NCBI GenBank assembly: GCA_033807775.1
Contig: CM066326.1
Span: forward strand, 47,855,617-47,919,616
Reading direction: 5' to 3'
DNA length: 64,000 nt
Source: Saussurea involucrata
Lineage: Eukaryota > Streptophyta > Magnoliopsida > Asterales > Asteraceae
Shown here: piece after piece, positions 11,304 through 20,743 of the stretch
Numbering within the stretch: position 1 is the stretch's first letter
Layout of the letters: every line of letters begins with the position of its first letter
Program-made: the position numbers and the translations under genes
The notes under the pieces: generated by a model
Seen by the model: the letters and a program-made list of their open reading frames with translations, nothing else
Databases searched by the model: none
What the model was told of the DNA's origin: nothing

Positions 11304-11355
11304 AGGCGAGTGTGATGATCTTTGCATGTTCTTGAAGATGAATCATCACTTGTGA
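11304..11355 (+). pseudogene. DUF247 C-terminal tail beyond element E
   Basis: After the E TSD the DUF247 frame resumes as GECDDLCMFLKMNHHL and ends at TGA 11353-11355. Such tails after the membrane segment are typical of the family. This shows that E cut the gene about 15 codons before its stop. Confidence 0.85.
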
Positions 11356-11696
11356 GATCGAACAAATCGATGGTGATCACCCTTCTTTAATTCTCGATCT
11401 GCATTTCTATTTTTGGTATTTGTTTTGTTTGACGGGATGTGTTTTTGTTTTCGAATTGAAAGAGTGCTTGCATGTGTGTTACGAGTTGTATTCTTCTTGT
11501 ATTTCTATCGGCAAAATTTGCTTTTTGATCCAATAAATTAACTTTCTTACATAATAATATATATATATGCCTCATACACAATTAAATAATTATTTCTTTC
11601 CAAGAAAAAGGTTTGCTTTATTAGAGCATCAGAGTCGCACAACAACACTAATTGTGTGTCTTGTAAAATTTGATCAATTTGCAGGTTCAACTTTAT
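11356..11696 (+). other. Former 3' flank of the DUF247 gene
   Basis: AT-rich and non-coding. A poly(A)-signal-like AATAAA lies at 11532-11537. It ends at TTTAT (11692-11696), the presumed left TSD of copia element C. Confidence 0.55.
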
Positions 11697-12155
11697 TGAA
11701 ACTCATAACATCGATTTATTATAGAAAAGAATGAATTAATACAACTATTCTCTACAACTACAATACTAGAAGTAATATAAGAAAACCCTAGTTACAATAT
11801 TAAAACTAGAGAGAGAAACTAACTAGAGAAAGAATAACTAGAGAGAGAATAAAAGAATTTGAATGTGTAAAAAATGAATTTGATGAATTGATCTCGTCCC
11901 GCATACCTTGTTATATATGTAATCCAAATGTTCAGATCCAAATGTGCAGCTTCAGTCCCTCAAGTTTGTATGAAGAGCTCCGCTAACCTTGAACTTCCAA
12001 TAATAGTGAGTCGCAGTCCTCGTCTTTCAATATTTATCCAAACAGCCCCTTCTTCTTTCCTTTTACACTTTTAACCCTACAAAAACTACAACCAGTTCAA
12101 GTTAGACAAAGAGCACAATTATGTCAAGATTGCAAAAGATAAATGAAATTTTAAC
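11697..12155 (-). repeat. 3' LTR of copia element C
   Basis: A 459-base segment begins TGAAACTCAT and ends ATTTTAACA on the plus strand. Its first 330 bases match the truncated 5' LTR at 42370-42678. Confidence 0.85.
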
Positions 12156-12171
12156 ACCCGCCCTCAATCTT
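12156..12171 (-). other. Polypurine tract of element C
   Basis: On the minus strand this reads CAAGATTGAGGGCGGG, directly before the 3' LTR. The related element H has a similar tract at 59861-59876. Confidence 0.75.
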
Positions 12172-12912
12172 GATACCTAATTAAATCAGTCATCTTTAAT
12201 TTTGAGAACAAATAGTCATGACGACATACACTAAGAGAGTTCGTAAAGATATCAGCAGTTTGTTCCAAAGTATCAATTTTTACAGTTTTGATAACTTCGG
12301 AAGAAATCTTATTTCGAACTTGATGAATATCAATTCTATATGTTTGGTTTTTTCATGAAAAACGGGATTGTTTGCAATATGTATTGCTGATTTATTATCA
12401 CAGAAAATCTTCACATGAAGCAAATCAGTAATATTTAAAAATTCCAAAATAGTTAAAATCCATACAATTTCACAAAGCACATCGGCCATAGACATATATT
12501 CTGATTCAGTAGAAGACCTGGACACTGTAGTTTGTTTCTTACTTTCCCATTAAATTAAACTATTTCCTAAAAACAGACAGTAACCAGTAACTAACCTTCG
12601 AGATGACATACATTTTCCCTAGTCGGCATCCACATATGCATCCAATTTAAACGATTCAGAACGAGAGAAAGAAATACCCTTACCTGGAGACTTCTTCAAA
12701 TATCGAAGAATTCTAAGAGCAAGATTAAGATGAGAGCGGCGAGGAGCATGCATAAACTGGCTTAAACAGTGCACTACAAATGCAATATCAGGCCTAGTTG
12801 CAAGTAAATAGATCAACCTTCCAACTAACCTTTGAAACCCAGAAATATCCTCCAATGGAGGATCATCAGAAGAAGTTCTAATAGAATCAGTCACAATAAG
12901 GTTCATATCCAT
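12172..12912 (-). pseudogene. Copia C RNase H region, broken
   Basis: The frame from 12912 reads FQRLVGRLIYLLATRPDIAF and HLNLALRILRYLK, the connection into RNase H, and stops at 12619. A second frame (12525-12280) gives SSTESEYMSMA and FCDNKSAIHIANNP with the RNase H catalytic acidic residues, followed by KTKHIE. Frameshifts and stops lie between and after them. The stretch is closely similar in kind to the H remnant at 62208. Confidence 0.88.
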
Positions 12913-12920
12913 GGGAGTGT

Positions 12921-13935
12921 TTATAGGTTTACTAAGTAACCAAAATCATTTAATAATTCTAAGCAATATTTGCGCTGACTCATGCACAAACCAGTTTCAG
13001 ACTTTAAGATCTCAATGCCTAAAAAAAACTGAAGATTACCCAAATCTTTAATCATAAAGTTTGTTTTCAAATGTTGTTTGACCCTATTAATTTCACTTTT
13101 ATTATTTCCTGTCAACACTATATCATCTACATATACAAGTAAAACAAGAAATACATTACCAGAAGATAACGTGAATAAGGAATAATCATTAGTACATTGA
13201 ATTAAACCAAAATCAAACAAACATTTAGACATTTTTTCATACCACTGTCTAGGAGCCTACTTTAACCCATATAACGACTTAACAAGTTTACAGACCCTAT
13301 TATCAGTACTAGAAAAATATCCTTTAGGTAATTTCATATACACATCCTCATTAAGATCCCATACAAAAATGTATTATTAACATCCAATTGATATAAAGGC
13401 CAGTCATTTTGAACAGACAAAACAATCACACATCTAACTGTAACCATTTTAACAACTGGAGAAAAAGTTTCTTCATAATCTAAACCTTCCCTTTGACTGT
13501 ACCCCTTAGCAACTAAACGTGTCTTATATCTCTCAATTTCTCCTGAAGACTTATACTTAATCTTGTATTTCTATTTGCATCCTATGGGTTTTCTATTTTG
13601 TGGAAGATCAGTCACTACCCAAGTACCATTCCTATATAATGCCTCCATCTCATTATTCATAGCAATCATGCAATTAGGATCTTTACTAGCCTCAGCATAA
13701 CTAGTAGGTTCTATAGACTTATTTAAATTCGAGACAAAACAGAAATTTTCTTTAGAAAGAGAAGAGTAATTTACAACTCTTTCTAACCATATTTAACCTT
13801 TCCTTCGACTACAAAGTCATCAAATCTACGTGGTAAATTGGATTTTCTAGTGGACTTTCTTAATGAAGAAATAGAATCAGAAGGTTGATTTTCGAAAACA
13901 TGACCCTCAGGAGGGGAACCTATAACACGACCATC
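12921..13935 (-). pseudogene. Copia C reverse transcriptase, decayed
   Basis: The best-kept part (13232-12921) has LLVYVDDIVLTGNN, DLGNLQFFLGIEI and CMSQRKYCLEL, the palm and thumb part of copia reverse transcriptase with its YVDD. The upstream fingers (about 13750-13240) are recognisable on the minus strand as fragments such as RLVAKGYSQ and QLDVNN in shifting frames with several stops. Confidence 0.85.
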
Positions 13936-14572
13936 TTAACTGATTTCAGAATTCCTCACAACACTCGGACTCTCGGCAGACAAATCAGTATTGCTCTGGG
14001 AAGGATCAGTACTGTTCTGACTACCCAGGGAGCTAGGGCCATGAGGATGAGATGAACTTGCGGTTACAGATCTAGCCCTAATATCATCATCGGGCAAGAA
14101 GTCAGAAGAATCATCAGTAGGAATAGAAACATCATCAAAGAAATTTAAGAAATTCAGTCTTTGAGAGTTTAATTCGGATTTTTCACTCATTTTAAACAGA
14201 AAAAACATTTTCGTAAAAAGTTACATCTCTTGAAACCAAAATTTGTTTGGATTCAAGGATATAAAGCCTATATCCCCTTTTTGAGTTACAATAACCATGT
14301 AAAACACATTTTTCAGCTCTAGAGCTGAACTTATCAGACACATTAGGTTTCACAGAGAAACAAAGACATCCAAAGTTTCATAAATGAGTGAGAACCGGAA
14401 CAAACCCGTATATTAACTCATAAGGACATTTACCATTTAAGACAGATGAAGGAGTTTGGTTTATGTGATAAGTGGCAGTAAGAATACACTCACTCCACAT
14501 GTGTAATGGGACCCCTCCCTGAAACATCAAAGCTCTTGCTACATTAAGTAAATGTCTATGCTTGCGTTCAAC
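13936..14572 (-). pseudogene. Copia C integrase C-terminal part
   Basis: Just beyond B the C integrase resumes with VERKHRHLLNVARA, containing the catalytic glutamate, then MWSECILTATYHINQTPSS and KCPYELIYG. A frame from about 14208 down to 13936 is a serine-rich acidic linker of the type found between integrase and reverse transcriptase. The leading codons of the frame that starts at 14650 belong to the B LTR, not to C. Confidence 0.85.
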
Positions 14573-15093
14573 TGTAAGTTTAGGATCCACTCTTACAATC
14601 AATATATCAATGTATAAAACAGTAATTGAGAAGTAATATGATCGAACCAATTTGTATTCAATGAAGAACAGATTTACAGATCTTAGAGAGAGAGTATCTC
14701 AAAGATTACAAAAGATAAATACAAATATATGCGGGAAAAGCCAGTTAGCATAACATTGCTAACCACTATATATACTGTAACGGAAATACTAAAGCTATAG
14801 TACAAATATGAAAGACTAATAAGAACAATACACGTGTCCTAATTAGTTAACTAAATACAAAGTAAAGTATCTAGTTATAAGTTCTGAACATGTTGTTCAG
14901 AACTTCTGAACATTATTCTGATTAGGCTTCTCAGAACATCTGACTCTTCTTCCCAGACTTCTATACTTGGTCAACTTTCAGAGCAATACTTCTGAGTCTT
15001 CTTAGTCAGAACTCTGACTCTTCAATTCAGAACTTCTTAGCCTTCTTAGTCAGAATTCAACACTTAGTTTATTGACAAAACTCAGATCTAACA
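14573..15093 (-). repeat. 3' LTR of Sirevirus B
   Basis: It starts TGTAAGTTT and ends AGATCTAACA on the plus strand. Positions 14879-15055 are packed with TTCTGA/TCAGAA motifs, in what would be the U3 part. A TATA-like run lies at 14766-14774. Confidence 0.93.
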
Positions 15094-15108
15094 ATCTCCC
15101 CCTTTTTG
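15094..15108 (-). other. Polypurine tract of Sirevirus B
   Basis: On the minus strand this reads ACAAAAAGGGGGAGAT up to the LTR TG. The stop codon of the last post-pol frame (15109-15111) abuts it. Confidence 0.85.
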
Positions 15109-17343
15109 TCAAATAAACTTGTACTTTGCATCATCCAATTCTTTTAAGGCAGGAACAATCTTCTGTAAAAGCACATTTCTTTGAGCAAGCCTCTTGTCAA
15201 TCTTAACAATGATTTCTTGAATGGTTTCAACCTGCTGAGTGATTACTTCTTGAGTCATGTTAGCTTGCTTCACCTTCAACATCTTTTTCTCCAAATTGTG
15301 CTTGATGATCCTTAACGTTCCAGAACTATACTTTGCAGTTTCTTTCGCTCTAAAGAAGATCTTTTCACTTTTATTTTTCAGAAAGACTCCCAATTCTGGA
15401 TGCTTAGACCCACTTCCAGTTTTCAAGACATTTTTCTGATCATGGTCTGTGTTGGGATTTGAAAGATAAACATATGGCCTTTGTAAATACAGAGTTATTT
15501 GAAAATCTGTATAACAATGCCATCTTAAGATATAGAACATAGCTTCGATCACCACAACCCTTGCCTTTCTTTCATTCTTGTCTTTGCTTGAATCTTTGAA
15601 GCACAAAAGACTGTGTAACCTGTAGAAGTCAACTACTGATAATTTTTCAAAATCAGCATCAGTAAAATAGTACACTTTTCCATCCTCTTTTAAGACTTCA
15701 AAGGACAAGTATTCCTGCTTCCTGAATTGCTTAACCTTTAGTTCTCTGATCCCTGTGATTAGAAAATCTGAATACACAGCTTGCTTTGGTTTTCCAAGAC
15801 ACCTTGACTTTTCTACCAACCAAATCTGAGTCTCTTTTGGTCTGTCATGATATACACTTAGAAACTGTATTTCTTTGGGCTTGAAGAACTTGGGTAAATC
15901 AAATTCAAGAAAATATCCATTCAGATCAACAGATATTTCATCTTCTTTTGGGTCAGATTGTTCAGGTTGATCAATACTTGTTATTTGAACATTCTGAGAA
16001 ATTGTGTCTTGAACTTCTTCAACTTCTTCTGAAAGTATTTCATTTACTTCATATTCAGCAGGGAATACAAAATCACAGTGCAACATCTTTTTGGGATTAA
16101 CTTCTGATAGCAGCCATTCACCACAATTTTTGATCTTACTTCTGAGACTTAATCTTCTTTCCACAGATTTCACACATCTTTTCTTTAGATTTTCTCTTTC
16201 AGTATTGATATTTCCTTTCATTTCTTTTAGTAACCAACTCAAAGTTGCATCGCTATACTTCACCAATTCCTTTAATCTGAATAGTTCAAGTCTTTCTTGA
16301 ACTCTATATGCAAAGCCTTCAGTTTCCATTCCTTCATTTGTAAATCCCTTCATATTCACACCAATCCCTGGAATTTTTACTGGACAACTCAAGTTGCATT
16401 TTTCTTTTCTTCCTTCAATAGCCAACTGAAAGTCATACATGTACATATTCCTGACATAAATGCCTAGAAGTCTTCTGCATTCAATCTCTATCCAGGCCTC
16501 TTCAGTACTGGCAAAGAATTTAACTAGGAAGATCTGATCATCAAGAGTTAATCTGTGAAAATCAAAGTTGGACATGGAAACTTTTGTACTTCTTTCTTTC
16601 TGAACTTCCAATCTTACATACTTCAGACCATCAAATTCTTCTGATTGAAACATCAACACTTTCTCAATCCTTTTCTGAATATGCAATCTTGAATCAGGAA
16701 TTCTGAATCTGTTTGAAGCTTCTGCATAAGACATATGAGATTTCCCATCCATGAAACCATCAACATTGCTTTCTAAAACCTCATAATCTCCTTCTGTGTG
16801 ATATAGATCCTCATATGTTTCCTCTGGAAAAATATCATCATGAAACCGTCTAGCAAGTGGTACATCACTCATTTCCAGAACAAAATCACATAAAGGCTCC
16901 TCTAAAATTGGTAAGTCAATCTTAGGAATTTCAATTGGCTTTCTGAATAGGTATTCTGAAGGCATAAAGTATTCTTCAACTCTATCATATTCTTCCGATT
17001 TGTCACCAAGATCATCAATATAGTTAAACTGAAACTCCTCTTGAAATTTCTGAGAATAGTCAACAGTACTGTCTTTTTCTCCCATCAGATCAATAGGCCT
17101 TACCATTCTCACAACTTTTTGAATTTTCTGAACATTTAGAGCTTTGATTAATTCACTGTGCATCCTTCTGATCAATACTTCATTCAGTATCCCTTCTTCT
17201 GACTCAGAGTTCTTATAGGGAACAATGTCTGTACAAATGTTTTCAACAACTGAACTTTCAACTGTTTCCTCTGACCTCAAAACAGGTTCCTCAATGGCTT
17301 CAGTTTCATCAGAATTTACTTCCATCTCTGCATCTAAGTTCAA
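15109..17343 (-). CDS. Sirevirus B post-pol protein, C-terminal part with doubled domain
   Basis: The frame of about 744 codons has no ATG at its head (a TTG at 17343), so it probably continues the frame upstream after two small frameshifts between 17460 and 17343. The N-terminal 230 residues are acidic and low in complexity. A domain at about residues 235-380 (motifs YVRLEVQKE, FHRLTLDDQIF, YDFQLAIEG, LVKYSDATLSWLL) recurs at about 545-690 (LSFEVLKEDG, FEKLSVVDFYRLH, TDFQITLYL, TAKYSSGTLRII). The 435-codon frame of element A has one related stretch (VVEVDLFRENG, YGLSEWLQMRI). I know of no function. No signal peptide or clear membrane segment is visible, so an envelope role is not supported. 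Confidence 0.7.
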   Translation of the reverse strand: MNLDAEMEVNSDETEAIEEPVLRSEETVESSVVENICTDIVPYKNSESEEGILNEVLIRRMHSELIKALNVQKIQKVVRMVRPIDLMGEKDSTVDYSQKFQEEFQFNYIDDLGDKSEEYDRVEEYFMPSEYLFRKPIEIPKIDLPILEEPLCDFVLEMSDVPLARRFHDDIFPEETYEDLYHTEGDYEVLESNVDGFMDGKSHMSYAEASNRFRIPDSRLHIQKRIEKVLMFQSEEFDGLKYVRLEVQKERSTKVSMSNFDFHRLTLDDQIFLVKFFASTEEAWIEIECRRLLGIYVRNMYMYDFQLAIEGRKEKCNLSCPVKIPGIGVNMKGFTNEGMETEGFAYRVQERLELFRLKELVKYSDATLSWLLKEMKGNINTERENLKKRCVKSVERRLSLRSKIKNCGEWLLSEVNPKKMLHCDFVFPAEYEVNEILSEEVEEVQDTISQNVQITSIDQPEQSDPKEDEISVDLNGYFLEFDLPKFFKPKEIQFLSVYHDRPKETQIWLVEKSRCLGKPKQAVYSDFLITGIRELKVKQFRKQEYLSFEVLKEDGKVYYFTDADFEKLSVVDFYRLHSLLCFKDSSKDKNERKARVVVIEAMFYILRWHCYTDFQITLYLQRPYVYLSNPNTDHDQKNVLKTGSGSKHPELGVFLKNKSEKIFFRAKETAKYSSGTLRIIKHNLEKKMLKVKQANMTQEVITQQVETIQEIIVKIDKRLAQRNVLLQKIVPALKELDDAKYKFI

Positions 17344-17419
17344 TTCTTCTGTTTATCTGAATCACCACCATCTGTACATTCAACTTCCATTTCCTCTGTA
17401 TCTGAACTTTCAATCTGAA

Positions 17420-18672
17420 CTATCTGATTATCCATTGTCTGAGTAGTTTTATCTGTCTGACCAATTGCATATCTGCTATTTCAAAATCTTCTATACCAAT
17501 GTCATCATCAGAACTCAACCTTTGCTTTTTCTCCCCCTTTTGATGATCATGAAACTCATTATCATCAAACTTCCTTTTGAAGTTCTGAGCAGGAACACCT
17601 TCAGGTTCAGCTTCTGATAGTGGAACAATTTCAAGTGGCTTTGAAGTTGAATCCAAAGAAGAACTCAGTACTTTAAGTACAGACTCTTGCATATTCTGCA
17701 TTTGTTTAACCAAATCCTTCTGAAATTCAGACACAATATCCTTGATCTCCTTTTTATGAGATTCCAAAGATAGCTTCACATCATTCATTTTAGTCTCAAC
17801 AGATGTTATCCTTCCTTCCAACATATTTTTCAAGTCCTTTACCTCATCATTCAGTTTATCCACCTTTCCCTCCAATTTTTCAACTTTATCCCCCATCACC
17901 TTGTTTTGATTCTGAATCTTTACAAATTCAGAAGAGTCTAACTGTGAACCTGAACCAACAGATGGTCCAGTTTTCATGTGCCCAGAGGGCTCATGGCCTG
18001 TAGATAACACTAAGTCATCTTGTACAACAGATGCACATTTTAATGAGGCTTTTGAAATGTTCACCTCACCAGGTCTTCCATCCAATCCTTGACATCCAAA
18101 ATTAGGTATGTCTATGAATGTTTTGTCAGGAATACGAAATTCCTGATTTGTGCAAGTGTTAGAAGGAATTTCAGGCTCAAATTGGATAGGACTGTGAGAT
18201 CCAGACTCAATGTGATGAATAACAGGTTGGGATTTATCACCTCCCTCCAAATGAGTTTGGGATGGTTCCCCTGATTTATGTGAAACAGTAGCATGTTGAA
18301 ATGCTTCTGAGTGGGTATGGATGGGTTGTTCAAGATCCATCACTAGGTCCATGATGTTTGTTTCAATATTGGACACCAAGAATTGTGAACCAATAGCAGA
18401 TGTGGTTACCTGGTTAAGATTGGCTAGTGCAGAGGCATCTCTTTCTGTTTGAACCTCTGGTGACAATCTATCATCCTCACCACCCTCATTCTGTTTTTTC
18501 TCACATATTCTAACCAAGCTCTCAGAATTTTGCCCTTCATTTCTCTCAGAATGTTCACCCATTTGAACATCCTCCCCCTCTCTAACTTGACTAGACCCCT
18601 CACCTCTCTTCTCAGGTTGGTCCTCTTGGGTAGGGATTTGAGGTTCTTCAATTCCCATATAGGTGCAATATG
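17420..18672 (-). CDS. Sirevirus B post-pol protein, middle part (exon 2) with coiled coil
   Basis: An open frame whose first Met is at 18658, but it reads in from 18672 if the intron 18673-18774 is spliced. The first half is acidic and rich in E, Q, S and N. Residues 258-340 have heptad-like leucines and alternating charges (KLEGKVDKLNDEVKDLKNML), a likely coiled coil. A short DDD-IGIEDFEI stretch near the end resembles the acidic FDFF stretch in A. The frame meets a TAG at 17420; an overlapping frame (containing MDNQIVQIESS) continues the acidic composition to about 17355, so I read the break as frameshifts, not a true end. Function unknown. Confidence 0.65.
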
Positions 18673-18774
18673 CTTTTAAAATCTCACTTTCCCTTGGTAT
18701 GTAATTTCTAAGTGATCATGGCAAAATTTTATGATTAGGATAATGCTAGATTTTAGTAACTGAAGACATCTTAC
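18673..18774 (-). other. Apparent intron in the B post-pol gene
   Basis: On the minus strand the donor is CTGG|GTAAGA, a strong plant-like 5' splice site, and the acceptor is TTTTAAAAG|CA. Removal of 102 bases joins the 339-codon frame (phase 1) in frame to the 412-codon frame. Unspliced, the first frame stops at 18746. The acceptor lacks a long pyrimidine tract. Inferred only. Confidence 0.55.
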
Positions 18775-19765
18775 CCAGGTAGAAAATAGGACCATGTTGT
18801 TCATTTGATCTTCTAGAAATGGTTCTGTTTTCTTGCATTGCATACCAAATCATAATTTGCCAAGACCTTATGTAAGGTATGTATGGCAGAGGTGTATCCT
18901 TTGTTTTCTTTTGAATAGCCTTCTGATTTTTCTCAAAAGTGTTCTTCATGTCTTCCCAAAGTATAGTAGTGTAGTCATAATGCCTATTCCTCACTAAACC
19001 CTGAAAGATTTGAAGAATCTGTTTTGAAGCTTGATCTGCAGAACTATTCTTCTCTGACAAACACTTATTCACCACATGGAAGAAACATGCCCAAATTGGT
19101 GGCAATTTGTTCCTTCTGAACAAACTAAGAGTCCTTAATCCTTCATTGTATTCTAACTTCATAAATTCTGCAATTAATTCTTCTGTTAAAGGTGAGTCTT
19201 CAAAATCTGACCTTCTTTGCACATCATCTTTCTCTGGAAGATTTAGCATTTCTCTCAGTGCAGGGATTGATAAAGCAAAAGTTACTCCTCCAATTTCAGA
19301 TTTAAACTTGTTTCCTTCTAACCTAAGATATCTCCACCATTGTTGAATATATTGAACAGGGACTGTTTTGCACCTTGTAAACCATTTCCTGTAAGGATGA
19401 TATTTGAATAACTCCATTATGATTATGTGTTCAGGCTTAAATCTACTCTCCTCAAATAATAAGACACAATTGTTCTCTAACAATCTCAACCATTCGCCTT
19501 CAGGTACAACCCTTTCCACTAAGATTGGTCTATTTGACATAATCGACCCTGCAGCACTTTGTTCATGTTCAACATTCATATTTCCCTCATCTGCATTTCC
19601 TTCTGATTCAGCCATCTGTTCATCTTCTGCATTTATTTCATCATTTCTTATTGCTACTTCTTCAACAACTCTATTTTGTACTTCATCATTATCAGAATCG
19701 GATGAATCCATTAAAGACTTAGCAGAATGCATAGAAATTCGACTACTTCTTCGAACACCAGACAT
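18746..19765 (-). CDS. Sirevirus B post-pol protein, N-terminal domain (exon 1)
   Basis: A frame of 339 codons with an ATG at 19765-19763. The first 90 residues are acidic and disordered in look. From about residue 95 there is a folded-looking domain: FKYHPYRKW, QQWWRYLRLEG, ALREMLNLPEKD, SADQASKQI (about 237-245), then TILWEDM and IPYIRSWQIMIWYAM. The 921-codon protein of element A has the same order: AQFWWTARR, RCALNLPTA, SSDQASQ (about 201-207), KIVFEDM, YPRFLSALFLQG. The shared motif order and spacing show homology, though general identity is low. The family is unknown to me. If the intron is spliced, the last nine codons before the stop are replaced by exon 2. Confidence 0.75.
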   Translation of the reverse strand: MSGVRRSSRISMHSAKSLMDSSDSDNDEVQNRVVEEVAIRNDEINAEDEQMAESEGNADEGNMNVEHEQSAAGSIMSNRPILVERVVPEGEWLRLLENNCVLLFEESRFKPEHIIIMELFKYHPYRKWFTRCKTVPVQYIQQWWRYLRLEGNKFKSEIGGVTFALSIPALREMLNLPEKDDVQRRSDFEDSPLTEELIAEFMKLEYNEGLRTLSLFRRNKLPPIWACFFHVVNKCLSEKNSSADQASKQILQIFQGLVRNRHYDYTTILWEDMKNTFEKNQKAIQKKTKDTPLPYIPYIRSWQIMIWYAMQENRTISRRSNEQHGPIFYLGKMSSVTKI

Positions 19766-20743
19766 GATTAAGAAGAAAACAAACTCAAAGAACCCTGGAT
19801 TGATTCGTATCTCACTTTTCGCTCTGAAATTTGAAAGAATTTGAAAGAGGGATTTTAAGACCTATTTAAAATCCGCGAAGTTGAAAGATTTGATGGAAAA
19901 GCGAGGTCAAAGTTATAACGGAGTCAACACATTTGAAATGCCACAGAGAATTTAAATGAAATGCGTGGCATAATCAACCAAATATAAAGCTGACACGTGT
20001 TATTGGATAGAATATTGACACAAGTCAAAGATCTGAATAACACGCTCAGAAGATTGACTTTCCTTTATCAGAGATCTGATTATTCTACTCAGAGTTCTGA
20101 GTCCTTGATTCAGAAGAATTTTGCCTTGTAACCAAATTTATTTAAAATCAACTTCTGATTAATATAAAATTTTATTATTATTCAGAAGAGGTTTGAACAG
20201 ATTGAAAAACATTTTATCATCAGAATTCTGTTCAAATAATGATGATTTGAGATATTAAAAAAATCATTTAAAATCTTATATCTGAATAAGAAAATTTTTG
20301 AAATTCAGACATAGTTTGAACAAGTAATCAAAATCTTTTATCATTAAAAGCTTGTTCTTCTTAGAATGATCAGAGATAAGAAATGAAAACAAACCTTTTA
20401 AGCATCATGAAATGATTTCCAAAAGATATTAATGCTCCCCCTTGACTTTATCATGAACTCAAATATATATGAGACATAAAGATGAGATAGAAAAAATAAT
20501 AGAAAGGAAATAATCCACAAAATTGAAGTACTTGTATTTCTCAGAAATGAAATCTTGAAAGTTAGATTTCTGAAGTATTGACTCAGAATATCTGAACTCA
20601 AGACTCAGAAGTTCTGAACTCAAGAGTCAGAATTCTGAATACAAGAGTCAGAGTTCTGAATATACTACTCAGAAAATCTTACTTAGAAAATTTTATCATT
20701 TCAAGGAAAAACAAATATAATCAATTAGTTAGATTAAGCATTC
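19766..20743 (-). promoter_or_regulatory. Pol to post-pol spacer of B with candidate internal promoter
   Basis: Non-coding. Reading along the minus strand toward the ATG at 19765 there is a CCAAT box (plus ATTGG, 20002-20006), a G-box CACGTG (19994-19999) and TTTAAATA (19863-19870), about 100 bases before the ATG. Positions 20520-20690 hold a dense run of TCAGAA/TTCTGA motifs. Compare the spacer of element A at 50064-51006. Confidence 0.5.

Noticed and set aside
11387..11581. 64-codon minus-strand frame
   Set aside because: In the AT-rich 3' flank of DUF247, no recognisable motif.
15109..19765. A true envelope gene
   Set aside because: No signal peptide, glycosylation-rich ectodomain or fusion segment is visible in B; the position after pol alone is not enough.
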